DNA of 64,000 bases, taken from assembly GCF_000172175.1 (NCBI RefSeq), contig NZ_ABJL02000008.1:1302001-1366000 (forward strand), read 5' to 3'. Below, in pieces: positions 63,501 through 64,000 of this stretch (positions within the stretch are counted from its first letter, which is position 1; each line of letters starts with the position of its first letter). The notes below the pieces were generated by a model. The model made no database searches, had not been told where the DNA came from, and saw only the letters and a program-made list of their open reading frames with translations. A program made the translations under genes and the position numbers. This DNA comes from Bacteroides intestinalis DSM 17393. Lineage in GTDB: Bacteria; Bacteroidota; Bacteroidia; Bacteroidales; Bacteroidaceae.

Positions 63501-64000
63501 GCGAAATGGCCTACTCACTGTATCTGGCAGGATTCGATGTGAAAGACGTTACAATGACCGACCTTATCAGCGGACGCGAGACACTGGAAGATGTGAACAT
63601 GATTGTTTACTGCGGTGGTTTCTCCAACTCCGACGTACTGGGTTCTGCCAAAGGTTGGGCAGGTGCTTTCCTCTTCAACCCGAAAGCTAAAGAAGCTCTC
63701 GACAAATATTACGCTCGTGAAGATACACTTTCACTGGGTGTTTGTAATGGCTGTCAGTTGATGATGGAACTGAACCTCATTAACCCGGAACACAAGAAGA
63801 ATGGCAAGATGCTTCACAACGAATCTCATAAATTCGAATCCAGATTCCTGGGACTTACTATTCCTACAAACCGCAGTGTAATGTTCGGTTCGCTAAGCGG
63901 AAGCAAACTCGGTATCTGGGTAGCCCATGGAGAAGGTAAATTCTCTTTGCCTTACGATGAAGATAAATACAACGTAGTGGCTAAATATAGTTATGATGAA
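60509..64000 (+). CDS. purL: Phosphoribosylformylglycinamidine synthase, 3' end beyond window
   Basis: The first 1164 codons of a large single-chain FGAM synthase (fourth step of purine biosynthesis: FGAR plus glutamine plus ATP to FGAM). It has the N-terminal PurS-like region, the synthetase core (GFAQINSEHCRHKIFGG, KAETHNFPTTVEPFNGASTGTGGEIRD, GGDNYRIGLGGGSVSSV, PTGKDSLSM) and a C-terminal glutaminase with nucleophile Cys1079 in GVCNGCQ. Large type PurLs are about 1230-1300 residues, so the window cuts off roughly the last 70 or more. No stop before 64000. Confidence 0.95.
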   Translation, partial: MILFFKTPSKSVIAVECDHALTQAESDKLCWLFGEATPESEDNLKGHFVGPRREMITPWSTNAVEITQNMGLNGITRIEEYFPVKDENTDRDPMLQRMYKGLDQDVFTTNRKPEPIVHIEDLEAYNEKEGLALSKEEMDYLKKVEQDLGRKLTDSEVFGFAQINSEHCRHKIFGGTFIIDGVEQESSLFQMIKKTTQENPNKIISAYKDNVAFAEGPVVEQFAPADHSKPDFFQVKDIQSVISLKAETHNFPTTVEPFNGASTGTGGEIRDRMGGGKGSWPIAGTAVYMTSYPRTDEGRPWEEILPVRQWLYQTPEQILIKASNGASDFGNKFGQPLICGSVLTFEHKENDEVYGYDKVIMLAGGVGYGTKRDCLKGAPEAGNKVVVIGGDNYRIGLGGGSVSSVDTGRYSSGIELNAVQRANAEMQKRAYNVVRALCEEETNPVVSIHDHGSAGHVNCLSELVEECGGLIDMSKLPVGDQTLSAKEIIANESQERMGLLIEEEAIEHVRKVAERERAPMYVVGETTGDHRFAFQQADGVRPFDLAVEQMFGSSPKTYMIDKTVERHYEMPKYEQSKLHEYLTNVLQLEAVACKDWLTNKVDRSVTGKIARQQCQGELQLPLSDCGVVALDYRGEKGIATSLGHAPQAALADPAAGSVLSVSEALTNLVWAPMAEGMDSISLSANWMWPCRSQEGEDARLYTAVKALSDFCCALQINVPTGKDSLSMTQKYPDGSKVIAPGTVIVSAGGEVSDVKKVVSPVLVNNEKTTIYHIDFSFDTLKLGGSAFAQSLGKVGDEVPTVQDAEYFRDAFLAVQELVNKGLILAGHDISAGGLITTLLEMCFANVEGGMEINLDKMKEHDLVKILFSENPGIVIQVSDKHKEEVKQILEDAGVGYVKIGKPTDERHILVSKDDATYQFGIDYMRDVWYSTSYLLDRKQSMNGCAKKRFENYKMQPMEFAFMPDFKGKLSQYGIDPDRRTPTGIRAAIIREKGTNGEREMAYSLYLAGFDVKDVTMTDLISGRETLEDVNMIVYCGGFSNSDVLGSAKGWAGAFLFNPKAKEALDKYYAREDTLSLGVCNGCQLMMELNLINPEHKKNGKMLHNESHKFESRFLGLTIPTNRSVMFGSLSGSKLGIWVAHGEGKFSLPYDEDKYNVVAKYSYDE

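Noticed and set aside
1..64000. tRNA or rRNA genes
   Set aside because: No cloverleaf-like or conserved rRNA segment was recognised in intergenic regions.

Overview
The window looks like a chromosome segment of a gut Bacteroides (order Bacteroidales). It contains SusC/SusD-type glycan loci, a hybrid two-component sensor fused to an AraC regulator, LruC and DUF4924 proteins, a Na+-pumping oxaloacetate decarboxylase, and promoters of the Bacteroides type (TTTG, about 19 bp, TAnnTTTG). No tRNA or rRNA gene was seen. Species cannot be fixed from the sequence alone.

Layout. 1-1776 is a decayed, gene-poor stretch with a REP-like nested hairpin array, a 22-bp repeat family, and fragments of a transposase and an ATPase. 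1777-14401 (minus strand) is a Sus-like operon: SusC, SusD, SusE-like, SusF-like, a broken GH53 galactanase, a GH13 alpha-glucanase and an esterase fused to a ChaN/EreA-like domain. 15264-31958 is a block bounded by two inverted AAA-ATPase/PD-(D/E)XK genes. It holds a beta-1,4-galactan operon (GH-A hydrolase, GH53, GH2), an orphan TPR histidine kinase with a PepSY-like protein, and a hybrid two-component regulator. 32517-37545 is a LacI regulator, an MFS sugar transporter and a GH65 phosphorylase. 37649-43071 is an RND efflux operon. 43183-46558 is oxaloacetate decarboxylase (G, A, B). An HU-like protein follows, then a type III restriction-modification pair (res, mod) and a membrane-tethered HTH protein. 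53949-57685 is prfC, rfbD, a DUF4924 gene and a LysE-type exporter. The right end has an LruC lipoprotein and purL, which runs off the window.

How the parts may fit. The LacI-MFS-GH65 group and the SusCDEF/GH13 operon both look like alpha-1,4-glucan genes. An almost identical LacI-type palindrome (GCAAACGTTTGC at 32285, GCAAACGATTGC at 14572) lies upstream of each group. I infer one alpha-glucan regulon split by the galactan block. The galactan enzymes have no SusC/D pair of their own here, and a dead GH53 sits in the SusCDEF operon, so sharing or past rearrangement is possible.

Other notable structure: several gene boundaries carry arrays of short tandem repeats that face an inverted copy; four CTCTACAA boxes spaced 54-55 bp precede the type III system; the mod gene has an AT-rich central block that fits a swapped target-recognition region; and the GH13 protein starts with about 58 residues resembling the start of the adjacent esterase.
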